From assembly GCF_904061905.1 (NCBI RefSeq), contig NZ_CAJFCI010000076.1:62001-126000 (forward strand): a DNA stretch of 64,000 nt, read 5' to 3'. A program made the position numbers and the translations under genes. This DNA is from Zestomonas carbonaria (GTDB lineage Bacteria; Pseudomonadota; Gammaproteobacteria; Pseudomonadales; Pseudomonadaceae). The notes beneath the pieces are model-generated. The model did not search any database. It was not told the origin of the DNA and saw only the letters and a list, made by a program, of their open reading frames with translations. This document shows, one piece after another, positions 16,428-26,411 of this stretch; the first letter of the stretch is position 1, and each line of letters opens with the position of its first letter.

Positions 16428-17623
16428 ACGCCGATCTCCTCGGTGCGCTCGAAACCCTCGGCGATCCCGAAGGCCTTGAGCCCACCGACGGCGGCGATGC
16501 TGTTCCTGACGAAACGATCGTCCACCAGATCGGCCGCGGCCCGCTGCGGATCGAGGTCGGCGAGGAAGGCGTTGTCGCCCTGGATCAGGGTGCCTTTCAG
16601 CCTTTTCACCAGTTCCTCGGTGTAGCTCGGGAAGGGATAGGGCTGGAAGTCGATGCGCTGCTCCTTCCAATCGGCATGGCGAATCGCGCCGCTGGCGAGA
16701 TAACCCTCGCGCTCGCTCGCGGCCGGAGCCAGGACCCGGTCCAGTACCTCGCGGGCATGGGGGGTATAGCGGTTGGCGCCGTCCTTGGACAGCAGGCTGG
16801 CCGCCTCTTCTCGGTGGTCGCGGGTCCAGAGCTGGGCCTTGACGATGGCGTTGACCACCTTCTGCGACCACTCCGGCCGGTTGTTCAGGTCATGCTCATG
16901 CATGAACACCACGCAACAGGCGTGGTTGCGCCAGACGTCGCCGGTAAAGCGCTGGATGCGCCCGACCTTGAGATTCTCCGCCAAGGCATTGAAGGGTTCG
17001 GCGACGATGTAGCCGTCGATGCGCTTGCTGGCCAGGGCCGGCGGCATGTCGGAAGGCGGCAGCACCACCAGGTTGACCTCGTTGTCCGCCAGGGCGCTGC
17101 CGGTGGCTCGGCTGACCGGCTGCAGGCCGTTCTCGCGCAGCAGTTGTTGCAGCACCACGTTGTGGATCGAGTACCAGAACGGAATGGCCACCGACTTGCC
17201 TCCCAGTTGGCGCACCTCGGTGATCCCCGGCGAGACCGTGAGCCCCGAGCCGCCGACATGGTTCCAGGCGACGACCTTGGCCGGCACCTTGCTGCCGTAG
17301 CGGGCCCACACGGTCATCGGCGACAGCAGGTGGATGACATTGACCTGTCCGGATATGAACGCCTCGATCACCTGTGCCCAGCTACGCAGCAAAACCGGCC
17401 GTTCGGCCTTGATGCCCTCGGCCTCGAACAGGCCGTTGTTGTGCGCCACCAACAGCGGCGTGGCATCGGTGATCGGCAGGTAGCCGATGCGCACCGGCGC
17501 GTCCGGTTCGGCGGCGGCGCGCGCCTGCAGGCTGCCCAGCAAGGGCAAGGCCCCGGCGGCGGTCAGCAGCGCGCCGAGTCTGAGAAAGTCACGTCGGGAG
17601 TGAGTGGGATCGTCCAGGCACAT
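16424..17623 (-). CDS. ABC transporter substrate-binding protein with Tat signal
   Basis: This 399-aa NitT/TauT/SsuA-like binding protein has a twin-arginine leader (SRRDFLRLGALL, residues 9-20), followed by IGYLPITDATPLLVAHNNGLF. The Tat leader indicates export in folded form, as in CmpA/NrtA-like proteins. ATG 17623 has a strong GGAGG site and lies inside the 3' end of the ATPase gene (35-base overlap). The sequence around WNHVGGSGLTVSP and the FMHEHDLNN segment resembles nitrate/bicarbonate-type binders, but the ligand cannot be assigned. Confidence 0.88.
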   Translation of the reverse strand: MCLDDPTHSRRDFLRLGALLTAAGALPLLGSLQARAAAEPDAPVRIGYLPITDATPLLVAHNNGLFEAEGIKAERPVLLRSWAQVIEAFISGQVNVIHLLSPMTVWARYGSKVPAKVVAWNHVGGSGLTVSPGITEVRQLGGKSVAIPFWYSIHNVVLQQLLRENGLQPVSRATGSALADNEVNLVVLPPSDMPPALASKRIDGYIVAEPFNALAENLKVGRIQRFTGDVWRNHACCVVFMHEHDLNNRPEWSQKVVNAIVKAQLWTRDHREEAASLLSKDGANRYTPHAREVLDRVLAPAASEREGYLASGAIRHADWKEQRIDFQPYPFPSYTEELVKRLKGTLIQGDNAFLADLDPQRAAADLVDDRFVRNSIAAVGGLKAFGIAEGFERTEEIGV

Positions 17624-18419
17624 GGCAAGCCTCCAGCGGTTCGATTGAAGTTCCGTTGTTGCGGCTCGCCCGCCGTAGGGTTCTGAGAATGTCGATGCGC
17701 AGCGCGCCCAGCTCCTCGACCAGTTCGCCGCGCGGATGCGGCAGGTCGATGTGCCACTCGCCGAGCGTCCGCGCCGGGGTGTCGCCCAGTAGCAGGATGC
17801 GTTCAGAAAGCAGCAGGGCCTCATCGATGTCGTGGGTGATCAGTACCGCGGCGGTGCCCTGCCCACGGATGATCCTGAGCAGCAGTTGCTGCATGTCGGC
17901 GCGGGTCACCTCGTCCAGCGCGCCAAAGGGTTCGTCCAGCAGCAGCACCTGCGGCTGCCGGGCCAGGCAGCGCGCCAGCGCGGTACGCTGGGCCATGCCG
18001 CCGGACAACTGCGCGGGAAACTGCGCGCGCGCGTGCGGCAGACCGACGGCGGCGATCGCCTGGTCGATCCTGGCCTTGCGCTCCGCCTTGTCCAGTTTCG
18101 GTTGCCGGGCGAAATCCAGCCCGAAGGCAACGTTGTCTTCCAGGTTCAGCCAGGGCAGCAGGCTCGGGTCCTGGAACGCCACCGCCAGGCGCGGATGCGG
18201 CCCGTCCAGCGGCTCGCCGAGCAAGTGGATGCTGCCACCCTGCGGTTCCTGCAGGCCGGCGAGCACACGCAACAGGCTGGACTTGCCGACGCCGCTGGGA
18301 CCGAGGATGGTGACCAGCTCGCCCGGCGCCAGGCGCAGGTCGAAATGCTCCAGCACGTGGTGCCAGCCCTGGCCACGGGAGTAACCGAGGCTGATGTCGC
18401 GCGCCTCCAGCACGCTCAC
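17589..18419 (-). CDS. ABC transporter ATP-binding protein, NitT/TauT type
   Basis: This 276-aa ATPase shows Walker A (GPSGVGKSS), signature LSGGMAQR, Walker B (LLLDEPFGALDE) and H-loop (LITHDIDEA). The start is GTG at 18417-18419, overlapping the stop of the upstream acyl-CoA dehydrogenase-like gene as GTGA, so transport and enzyme genes are translationally coupled. Upstream in-frame ATG codons lie within the preceding gene and would add non-family residues. Confidence 0.92.
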   Translation of the reverse strand: MSVLEARDISLGYSRGQGWHHVLEHFDLRLAPGELVTILGPSGVGKSSLLRVLAGLQEPQGGSIHLLGEPLDGPHPRLAVAFQDPSLLPWLNLEDNVAFGLDFARQPKLDKAERKARIDQAIAAVGLPHARAQFPAQLSGGMAQRTALARCLARQPQVLLLDEPFGALDEVTRADMQQLLLRIIRGQGTAAVLITHDIDEALLLSERILLLGDTPARTLGEWHIDLPHPRGELVEELGALRIDILRTLRRASRNNGTSIEPLEACHVPGRSHSLPT

Positions 18420-19486
18420 GCCGCCGCTCCTTTCGCCTGCCGGTTCAGCTCCGTGCGCAATTGCACCAGGCTCGGCGTCACGATGGGCACGAACGCCGAC
18501 TCGCGCCAACGCCGCGCGAAAGCCCCGCCATGGGCCTGGAGATAGGCCTTGCCGCCACTGGCCTGCAACTCCAGTTGCACCGCGCCGGCGGCAGACTCCG
18601 CCAGGGCGATGCGCAAGCGGAACAAAGCCGCTGGCTGGGCACTGAACGTGGCGCCGCCGAGACCGCTCTTCAACTCGCCCACCCGGCCCTCCAGGGCCTG
18701 CCTGTGCTCCACGAGTTCATCGGCCAGTACCGAACGGCTGCCGCCCAGGTGGGTCTCGACCTCCGCCAGCGCGCGGCGCGCCAGGCCGATCGCCAGGCCA
18801 CATTGCAGCCCGAGAAAAGCCGGTCGTACCGCCGGGAGAAACTGTCGCGCATCCTCGTGCAGCAACCAGTCGCGCGCCAGTTGCAGCCGAGTCAGGGTGA
18901 GTGCCGCGGTATTGCTCGATTGCAGGCCGAGCAAGGCCAGGTCGTCGGAACGCTGCAAGCCGTCCAGGCCATCGGGGATGGCGGCCACGAAAGGTGCTCC
19001 GTCCCCGGCATGGGCGATTGCCGCCGCCACAACGAATCCACCCTTGCGCAGGTTGGTCACCCAGGGCAGGCGACCGTCCAGCGTCCAGCCTTCGGCGGTC
19101 GATCGCGCATCGACCTGCAACGACTCGATGCCGCTGAGAAACTTCATGGCGTTGGATAGCCCGGTGGCTCCCGCCAGGTGGCCATCGAGCAAGGGTTTCA
19201 GCACGCGCTCGCGCAACGCCGCATTGGGGCTCTGCAACAGGTACTCGATGAACGCCCGCTGCCCCCAGAGGACGAAGGCGGCGGTCAGCGAGTGCTCGGC
19301 CACCGAAGCGATCGTCTCGACCGCATCCTGCAAGGTACCGCCCGTGCCGCCGAGCGCTGGCGCAACGCCGACTCCCGTCAGGCCCGCCGCCGCGAGTCGC
19401 GGCAGCACCTGCTCCGGATCGCAGTGCCCGAGATCGAGCGCTTCGGCGTGGTCGTCGAGCCAGTGGCAGAGTGTCGGGTCCAGCAT
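18416..19486 (-). CDS. Acyl-CoA dehydrogenase-like flavoprotein
   Basis: This 356-aa protein has the acyl-CoA dehydrogenase fold: an N-terminal helical domain (AAAGLTGVGVAPALGGTGGTLQDAVE), a middle beta domain (residues about 120-220) and a C-terminal helical bundle. It resembles the SfnB/DszC-like branch, whose members act on organosulfur or other small molecules rather than on CoA thioesters. GAGGAGAT six bases upstream supports ATG 19486. It lies between an AhpD-like gene and an importer, so it probably oxidises the imported compound. The substrate is unknown. Confidence 0.82.
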   Translation of the reverse strand: MLDPTLCHWLDDHAEALDLGHCDPEQVLPRLAAAGLTGVGVAPALGGTGGTLQDAVETIASVAEHSLTAAFVLWGQRAFIEYLLQSPNAALRERVLKPLLDGHLAGATGLSNAMKFLSGIESLQVDARSTAEGWTLDGRLPWVTNLRKGGFVVAAAIAHAGDGAPFVAAIPDGLDGLQRSDDLALLGLQSSNTAALTLTRLQLARDWLLHEDARQFLPAVRPAFLGLQCGLAIGLARRALAEVETHLGGSRSVLADELVEHRQALEGRVGELKSGLGGATFSAQPAALFRLRIALAESAAGAVQLELQASGGKAYLQAHGGAFARRWRESAFVPIVTPSLVQLRTELNRQAKGAAA

Positions 19487-19545
19487 AGGGGTATCTCCTC
19501 GGTACCCGGCGAAGAACATCCGCCGGGAATCGATTGATGGGGCGT

Positions 19546-20106
19546 TCAGTTATCGGGACGCTGCCAGCGGTACTTGGCCAGCTCGGGGTTGAGGGGCGTC
19601 CTGGCGAACACGTTGGTGAAGTTGCACAACGTGGCGAGGCTGACCCCGAGGATCACCTCGATCGCGTTGCCGTCGCTGAAACCGGCGGCCCGGAAGGCAG
19701 CGAACTCGTCGTCGCTGACATTGCCGCGAGTGGCGATCACCGCGCGGGTGAAGGCCGCCAGCGCTTCCAGGCGCGGCTCAGGCAGTTCGGCCTGCTCGCG
19801 CAGGGCGGACACTACGGGGTCGGGCAACCGGGCCTTGTTGGTCGCCACCACGGTATGCCCGGCCACGCAGAAATCGCAGCCATGGGTAGTCGCGGCGACC
19901 AGTTGCACGACTTCCCTTTCGGCGAAACTCAGTTCAGCCTTGGCGTTCAGGCCGGACACCGTGAGATAGGTTTCCAGCGCCGCCGGCGCATTGGCGAGAA
20001 CACCCAGCAGGTTGGGGATGTAGCCTGAAGCCTTGAGCGCGTTCTGCAGGAACGGCTGCGCCGCTTCGGGCGCGCTTTCCAACGTCAGCAGTGGTACACG
20101 GGACAT
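19546..20106 (-). CDS. AhpD-like carboxymuconolactone decarboxylase-family protein
   Basis: This 186-aa helical protein contains the redox motif CDFCVAGH (CxxC plus His), as in AhpD-type peroxidase/thiol-relay proteins. It has a good GAGGAG ribosome site. It is the first gene of the leftward operon that continues with the acyl-CoA dehydrogenase-like enzyme and the importer, 59 bases downstream. It may protect against peroxide produced by the flavoprotein or supply reducing equivalents. Confidence 0.87.
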   Translation of the reverse strand: MSRVPLLTLESAPEAAQPFLQNALKASGYIPNLLGVLANAPAALETYLTVSGLNAKAELSFAEREVVQLVAATTHGCDFCVAGHTVVATNKARLPDPVVSALREQAELPEPRLEALAAFTRAVIATRGNVSDDEFAAFRAAGFSDGNAIEVILGVSLATLCNFTNVFARTPLNPELAKYRWQRPDN

Positions 20107-20208
20107 GGAGTAGTCTCCTCATCGGTAGGTACCAGAAGTCTGTTGGTAATAAGAAACTCGCTCAATATTCTAAAGTCGCGATCACTTGCTCTTGAGTCTT
20201 TCGATTAG

Positions 20209-21111
20209 ATGATTTCGTCCAGCCCCCTTATCGACTGGTTATTAGAGAGTCTCGAACTCGATGCCAGCCTGTTCCACATCGGTCGTTACTGCGGTGGCTG
20301 GCATGCCAGCACTCACGGCCTCGCCAGGGCGAGTTTCCACCTGGTGGTGCAGGGCCATTGCTGGCTGCACGTGGATGGCGAGCCCGAAGCCCGGCGACTG
20401 GACAGCGGTGACGCGGTGTTCCTGCTGCGCGACGTACCCTATCGCCTGTCCAGCGACGCCTCGGCTCAGCTCGCCATGGCCCGGTCGCGAGGGGTCATGC
20501 AGTCGCTGGAAGTCGATGCCAGCGACGGCGTGGGACTGGTTTGCGGCTTCTTCCACTTCCACTCGGGCCTCTCGGCGCTGATCGTCGAGGCGCTGCCCGA
20601 CTGGATCATCCTGCGCGCCGGCGACCCGTCGCTCGCCGCCGCCCGCAGCCTGTTCGAGCTGATTCTGGAAGAATGCCGCCGCGCCTCCCCATCGTCCTCG
20701 TTGCTCGAACGCCTCAGCCACCTGCTGTTCCTCTACGTGCTGCGCCAGCAGGCAATCGAGAATCCGGGCCTCGGCGGCCTGGTCGCCGTTGCCCGGCAAC
20801 CCGTCTTCGCTCGTCTGCTGGAAGCCTTGATCGAACACCCGGAACGGCCATGGACGCTGGAAGACATGGCCGCCTGCACGGGGCTGTCGCGCTCGGCATT
20901 CTTCAAACGCTTCAATGAGCTGGCGGGACAATCGCCCGGACAGGTGCTCCAGGCCCTGCGCATGCGCCATGCCTGCCGGCTGCTGAAGGCCGACCATACG
21001 GTGGCCGAGGTGGCCGATGCCGTGGGCTATCAATCGGTCGCGGCCTTCACCCGTGCCTTCCACAAGCTGATGGGCCAGCAGCCCGGCGCCTATCGCAAAT
21101 CGCGCCACTAG
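20209..21111 (+). CDS. AraC-family transcriptional regulator with cupin sensor domain
   Basis: This 300-aa regulator has an N-terminal cupin (residues 20-110; FHLVVQGHCWLHVDGE) and two C-terminal AraC helix-turn-helix motifs (LEDMAACTGLSRSAFFKRF and VAEVADAVGYQSVAAFTRAFH). It is divergent from the AhpD-like gene, with 102 bases between them, and probably controls that operon. The ATG at 20209 lacks a clear ribosome site. Confidence 0.92.
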   Translation: MISSSPLIDWLLESLELDASLFHIGRYCGGWHASTHGLARASFHLVVQGHCWLHVDGEPEARRLDSGDAVFLLRDVPYRLSSDASAQLAMARSRGVMQSLEVDASDGVGLVCGFFHFHSGLSALIVEALPDWIILRAGDPSLAAARSLFELILEECRRASPSSSLLERLSHLLFLYVLRQQAIENPGLGGLVAVARQPVFARLLEALIEHPERPWTLEDMAACTGLSRSAFFKRFNELAGQSPGQVLQALRMRHACRLLKADHTVAEVADAVGYQSVAAFTRAFHKLMGQQPGAYRKSRH

Positions 21112-21270
21112 GGATCAGGGGCGGCCCCCAGGCGATCGCCAGAACCTAATGGCGCCGGGAATGCTGCCGATATCCCCGACGACAGAAACAAAGATGTCAA
21201 GACAGCCATGCCCTCAACGCTTGGCTATACTCCCTCACTTTCAGACCGCCTACAGGTACAGGAGTACCCC

Positions 21271-21543
21271 ATGAACAAAGCCGAATTGATCGAAGCCATT
21301 TCCATTTCTGCCGATCTGCCGAAAGCCACTGCGGGCCGCACGCTGGACGCCATCACCAGCACCATCTCCTCCGCCCTGCAGAAAGGTGACGACGTCACCC
21401 TCGTCGGCTTCGGCACCTTCACCGTGAAGGCCCGCGCCGCCCGCGAAGGCCGCAACCCGCAAACCGGCGCCGCGATCAAGATCGCCGCTGCCAAGCTGCC
21501 CAGCTTCCGTGCCGGCAAGACGCTGAAAGACGCCGTCAACTGA
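21271..21543 (+). CDS. HU-family nucleoid DNA-binding protein
   Basis: This 90-aa histone-like protein matches HU along its whole length: MNKAELIEAI start, dimer helices, GFGTFTVKARAAREGRNPQTG arm and FRAGKTLKDAVN end. AGGAG precedes the ATG at 21271, and an upstream in-frame ATG is not used in the family. It is a stand-alone gene with its own terminator. It is a paralogue and not obviously the main HU-beta, because the usual lon/ppiD neighbours are absent. Confidence 0.95.
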   Translation: MNKAELIEAISISADLPKATAGRTLDAITSTISSALQKGDDVTLVGFGTFTVKARAAREGRNPQTGAAIKIAAAKLPSFRAGKTLKDAVN

Positions 21544-21560
21544 GTCACCCCGCCTCATCG

Positions 21561-21585
21561 AAAGGCCCCTTTCGGGGCCTTTTTC
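21561..21585 (+). terminator. Rho-independent terminator of the HU gene
   Basis: AAAGGCCCC-TTTC-GGGGCCTTTTT is a strong hairpin with a T run 18 bases after the HU stop. Confidence 0.9.
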
Positions 21586-21629
21586 GTCTCGCTGGATTTC
21601 CGCCACCGCGCGATGCGCACCAGGCGGGA

Positions 21630-23552
<1,923 letters not shown>

Positions 23553-23554
23553 GC

Positions 23555-23607
23555 TACGAAACCTCGTAATGCGGCTACGACAGTTCGTTGTTATACGAGA
23601 ATTCGTA
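23555..23607. promoter_or_regulatory. Triple palindrome enhancer (UAS) of the Nit1C operon
   Basis: There are three copies of TACGA-N4-TCGTA: 23555-23568 (exact), 23576-23589 (last base differs) and 23594-23607 (exact). Centres are 21 and 18 bases apart. They lie about 100-140 bases upstream of the sigma-54 promoter, the usual distance for enhancer-binding proteins, and abut the regulator start codon. Confidence 0.75.
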
Positions 23608-23697
23608 ATTCGGAGAAAGGATCAGATCGACCAATAAAAATCGGATCAGAAATATAAATAATTGATTTAAATCGACTTTTATCCTGACACTCGAACC

Positions 23698-23713
23698 TGG
23701 CACAGCCTTCGCT
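23698..23713 (+). promoter_or_regulatory. Sigma-54 (-24/-12) promoter of nitB
   Basis: TGGCAC-N4-TTCGCT places GG at 23699-23700 and GC at 23711-23712, exactly ten bases between them as required for RpoN. It lies 65 bases upstream of the nitB start codon. Confidence 0.75.
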
Positions 23714-23777
23714 CTAGTGCTTGCAACGCGATGACTTCCATCGCGACACAAGCCCAAGACAAGAGAGGAGTAGCAGC

Positions 23778-24260
23778 ATGCCAAGCGTCGATATCGCCCA
23801 GTACAAGGATGGCGATTTTCTCGTCAACTACGAAGAAAAGGTCTTCGAGGACGTCAAAGCCGAGCCGGGCGAAAAAGCCCTGATCACCTTCCACACCATC
23901 GCCTTCGAAGGCTCCATCGGCCTGGTCAACATGCTCCAGGCCAAGCGCCTGCTGCGCAAAGGCTTCGAAACCAAGGTGCTGCTCTACGGACCGGGTGTGC
24001 AACTCGGCGTGCAACGTGGTTTCCCCACCCTTGGCGCGGAAGCCTTCCCCGGCCACCTCGCCGTGAACAACCAGATCAAGGCATTCATGGAAGAAGGCGG
24101 CGAAGTCTATGCCTGCCGCTTCGCCCTGCAGGCGCTCTATGGCCAGACCGAGAAGGCGCTGATCGAGGGTATCCGCCCGATCAACCCGCTGGACGTGATG
24201 GACCTGCGCCTGCTGATGCGCCGCGAGGGCGCGCTGATCATCGACACCTGGACCGCCTAA
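23778..24260 (+). CDS. nitB: MSMEG_0572/Sll0783-family Nit1C protein (NitB)
   Basis: This 160-aa protein is the conserved first gene of Nit1C clusters (MSMEG_0572/Sll0783 family). The sequence has no enzyme motif; the segment TFHTIAFEGSIGLVNMLQ suggests a DsrE-like alpha/beta fold, which is a guess. GAGGAG is placed upstream of ATG 23778. The family is found almost only with the Nit1C nitrilase. It is transcribed from the sigma-54 promoter at 23698 and is followed by an intercistronic hairpin before the nitrilase. Its role in cyanide assimilation is not known. Confidence 0.88.
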   Translation: MPSVDIAQYKDGDFLVNYEEKVFEDVKAEPGEKALITFHTIAFEGSIGLVNMLQAKRLLRKGFETKVLLYGPGVQLGVQRGFPTLGAEAFPGHLAVNNQIKAFMEEGGEVYACRFALQALYGQTEKALIEGIRPINPLDVMDLRLLMRREGALIIDTWTA

Positions 24261-24269
24261 GAGCCCCCG

Positions 24270-24296
24270 CTCCTCTCCCCTCGCCGGGGAGAGGAG
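24270..24296 (+). promoter_or_regulatory. Intercistronic hairpin between nitB and nitC
   Basis: CTCCTCTCCCC-TCGCC-GGGGAGAGGAG forms a perfect 11-bp stem with a five-base loop. There is no T run, so it is not a simple terminator. It could stabilise the nitB message end or set different nitB and nitC levels. Confidence 0.6.
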
Positions 24297-24327
24297 ACCT
24301 GACCTCGCCGATCACCAGGAGTCCGCC

Positions 24328-25314
24328 ATGACCATCATCCGAGCAGCCGCCGTACAACTCAGCCCGGTGCTCTACAGCCGCGAAGGCACCATCGACAAGA
24401 TCTGCCGAACGATCCTCGAACTCGGCCGGGAAGGTGTGCGGTTCGTCGTCTTCCCGGAAACCGTGGTGCCCTACTACCCGTATTTCTCCTTCGTGCAGCC
24501 GCCGTTCCAGATGGGCCGCGAACACCTCAGGCTGATGGAGGAATCGGTGGTGGTTCCTTCCGCCGCGACCGTCGCCATCGCCGATGCCTGCCGCGAGGCC
24601 GGCGTGGTTGCCAGCGTCGGCATCAATGAGCGCGACGGCGGTACCCTCTATAACGCCCAGTTGCTGTTCGATGCGGACGGCAGCCTGATCCAGCACCGCC
24701 GCAAGATCACCCCGACCTATCACGAGCGCATGGTCTGGGGACAGGGCGACGGCTCCGGCCTGCGCACCGTGGACAGTGCCGTCGGACGCATCGGCTCGCT
24801 GGCTTGCTGGGAGCACTACAACCCGCTGGCCCGCTATGCGCTGATGGCCGACGGCGAACAGATCCACGTCGCGATGTTCCCCGGCTCTCTGGTCGGCGAG
24901 ATCTTCGCCGAACAGATCGAAGTGACCATCCGCCACCACGCCCTGGAGTCCGGCTGTTTCGTGGTCAACGCCACCGCCTGGCTCACCCCGGAGCAACAGC
25001 AGCAGATCGTGAATGACACCGGCTGCGCCCTCGGGCCGATCTCCGGCGGCTGCTTCAGCACCATCGTTTCGCCAGAAGGCAGGTTGCTCGGCGAGCCGCT
25101 GCGCAGCGGCGAAGGCGTGGTGATCGCCGACCTCGACCTGGCGCTGATCGACAAGCGCAAACGCATGATGGATTCGGTCGGCCACTACAGCCGCCCGGAA
25201 CTGCTCAGCCTGCTGATCGACCGCACCCCCACCGCGCATGTCCACGAACGCGCCGCCGCGCTGCCCAGGAGCGACGCGACGCTCGCTGAGGAGTTGGATC
25301 ATGCAAGCCTCTGA
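24328..25314 (+). CDS. nitC: Nit1-family nitrilase (NitC), cyanide/nitrile hydrolysis
   Basis: This 328-aa nitrilase-superfamily enzyme hydrolyses a nitrile to acid and ammonia. The catalytic triad is visible as E44 (FPETVVPYYP), K126 (HRRKITPTYHERMVWG) and C160 (LACWEHYNP). In Pseudomonas the Nit1C nitrilase is needed for growth on cyanide as nitrogen source, where the true substrate may be cyanide or a cyano-adduct. Its 3' end overlaps the radical-SAM gene by 14 bases. The AGGAG upstream of ATG 24328 is well spaced. Confidence 0.95.
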   Translation: MTIIRAAAVQLSPVLYSREGTIDKICRTILELGREGVRFVVFPETVVPYYPYFSFVQPPFQMGREHLRLMEESVVVPSAATVAIADACREAGVVASVGINERDGGTLYNAQLLFDADGSLIQHRRKITPTYHERMVWGQGDGSGLRTVDSAVGRIGSLACWEHYNPLARYALMADGEQIHVAMFPGSLVGEIFAEQIEVTIRHHALESGCFVVNATAWLTPEQQQQIVNDTGCALGPISGGCFSTIVSPEGRLLGEPLRSGEGVVIADLDLALIDKRKRMMDSVGHYSRPELLSLLIDRTPTAHVHERAAALPRSDATLAEELDHASL

Positions 25315-26398
25315 ACTGATCGCCAGCGACCTGCTCAGCGAGCTGCAATGCCATGGCGTGCGCTGGCTGGACGAAAGCGCCGGGCTATCGCGCAAGGGCG
25401 GTGCCGGGCCCTCCGACCACAAGGCGCTGACCCTTGGCGACCATACCGCGATGGTGCCGATGCTCAACCAGGCATCGCTGGATTCGCCCTACGTCGCGCG
25501 GCCGTCGGCCACCGGCGAGCTGGCACTGATCTTCCGCGAAGGCCAGCAGGTGGGCCAGGTGCAAATCCCCGGCGTACCGAACTTCTATGCGCGCAGCACC
25601 GCCGACGGCATTCCCTACTGGAAGATAGCCACCCTGCACAGCAAGGACGTGCTCGCCACCACCGTCCTCCAGCACTGCATCCGCATGAACGATGCCGAGC
25701 GCGCCTGCCAGTTCTGCGCCATCGGCCAGTCGCTGGCGGCGGGCAAGACCATCGCTCGCAAGCGCCCTGCGCAACTGGCCGAAGTGGCCAAGGCCGCAGT
25801 CGAACTGGACCGCGTCAAGCACATGGTGATGACCACCGGCACCCCGCAGACACCCGATCGCGGCGCGGCGATCCTCTGCGAATCGGCGGCGGCGGTGACC
25901 GCGGCGGTCGACCTGCCGATCCAGGCGCAATGCGAACCGCCGAACGACGATGCCTGGTTCCAGCGTCTGAAGGACAGCGGCGTGGTGTCGCTAGGCATGC
26001 ACCTGGAAGCGGTCTCCGACGAAATCCGCGCGCGAATCATGCCGGGCAAGGCGGAGGTGCCGATCTCCCGCTACTTCAGCGCCTTCGAAGCGGCGGTCGC
26101 GGTATTCGGCCATGGCCAGGTCAGCACCTATATCCTCGCCGGCCTGGGCGACTCCGAAGACGCCATCGCCGCGATGAGCGAGCGCCTGGCGGCAATCGGC
26201 GTATATCCCTTCGTAGTGCCCTTCGTGCCCATCGACGGCACTCCGCTGGCCCATCACCCGAAGCCGGACAACGCCTTCATGCAGCGCCTCTACCCACGCG
26301 TCGGCGCCAGCCTGCGCCGCCACGGCCTGCGCTCGGAAAACATCAATGCCGGCTGCGCCAAGTGTGGCGCCTGCTCGGCCCTGAAAAAGCACGAGTAA
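25301..26398 (+). CDS. nitD: Radical SAM protein, MSMEG_0568 family (NitD)
   Basis: This 365-aa radical-SAM enzyme is conserved in Nit1C clusters. The iron-sulfur cysteines occur as C126-x9-C136-x2-C139 (HCIRMNDAERACQFC), which departs from the classic C-x3-C-x2-C. A C-terminal CxxCxxC (C352, C355, C358) may hold a second cluster. The rest fits a biotin-synthase-like TIM barrel (LGMHLEAVSDEIRARIMPGK). Substrate unknown; it may build or modify the nitrile compound. It overlaps nitC by 14 bases, indicating coupling. Confidence 0.9.
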   Translation: MQASELIASDLLSELQCHGVRWLDESAGLSRKGGAGPSDHKALTLGDHTAMVPMLNQASLDSPYVARPSATGELALIFREGQQVGQVQIPGVPNFYARSTADGIPYWKIATLHSKDVLATTVLQHCIRMNDAERACQFCAIGQSLAAGKTIARKRPAQLAEVAKAAVELDRVKHMVMTTGTPQTPDRGAAILCESAAAVTAAVDLPIQAQCEPPNDDAWFQRLKDSGVVSLGMHLEAVSDEIRARIMPGKAEVPISRYFSAFEAAVAVFGHGQVSTYILAGLGDSEDAIAAMSERLAAIGVYPFVVPFVPIDGTPLAHHPKPDNAFMQRLYPRVGASLRRHGLRSENINAGCAKCGACSALKKHE

Positions 26399-26411
26399 CG
26401 GAGACAATGCC

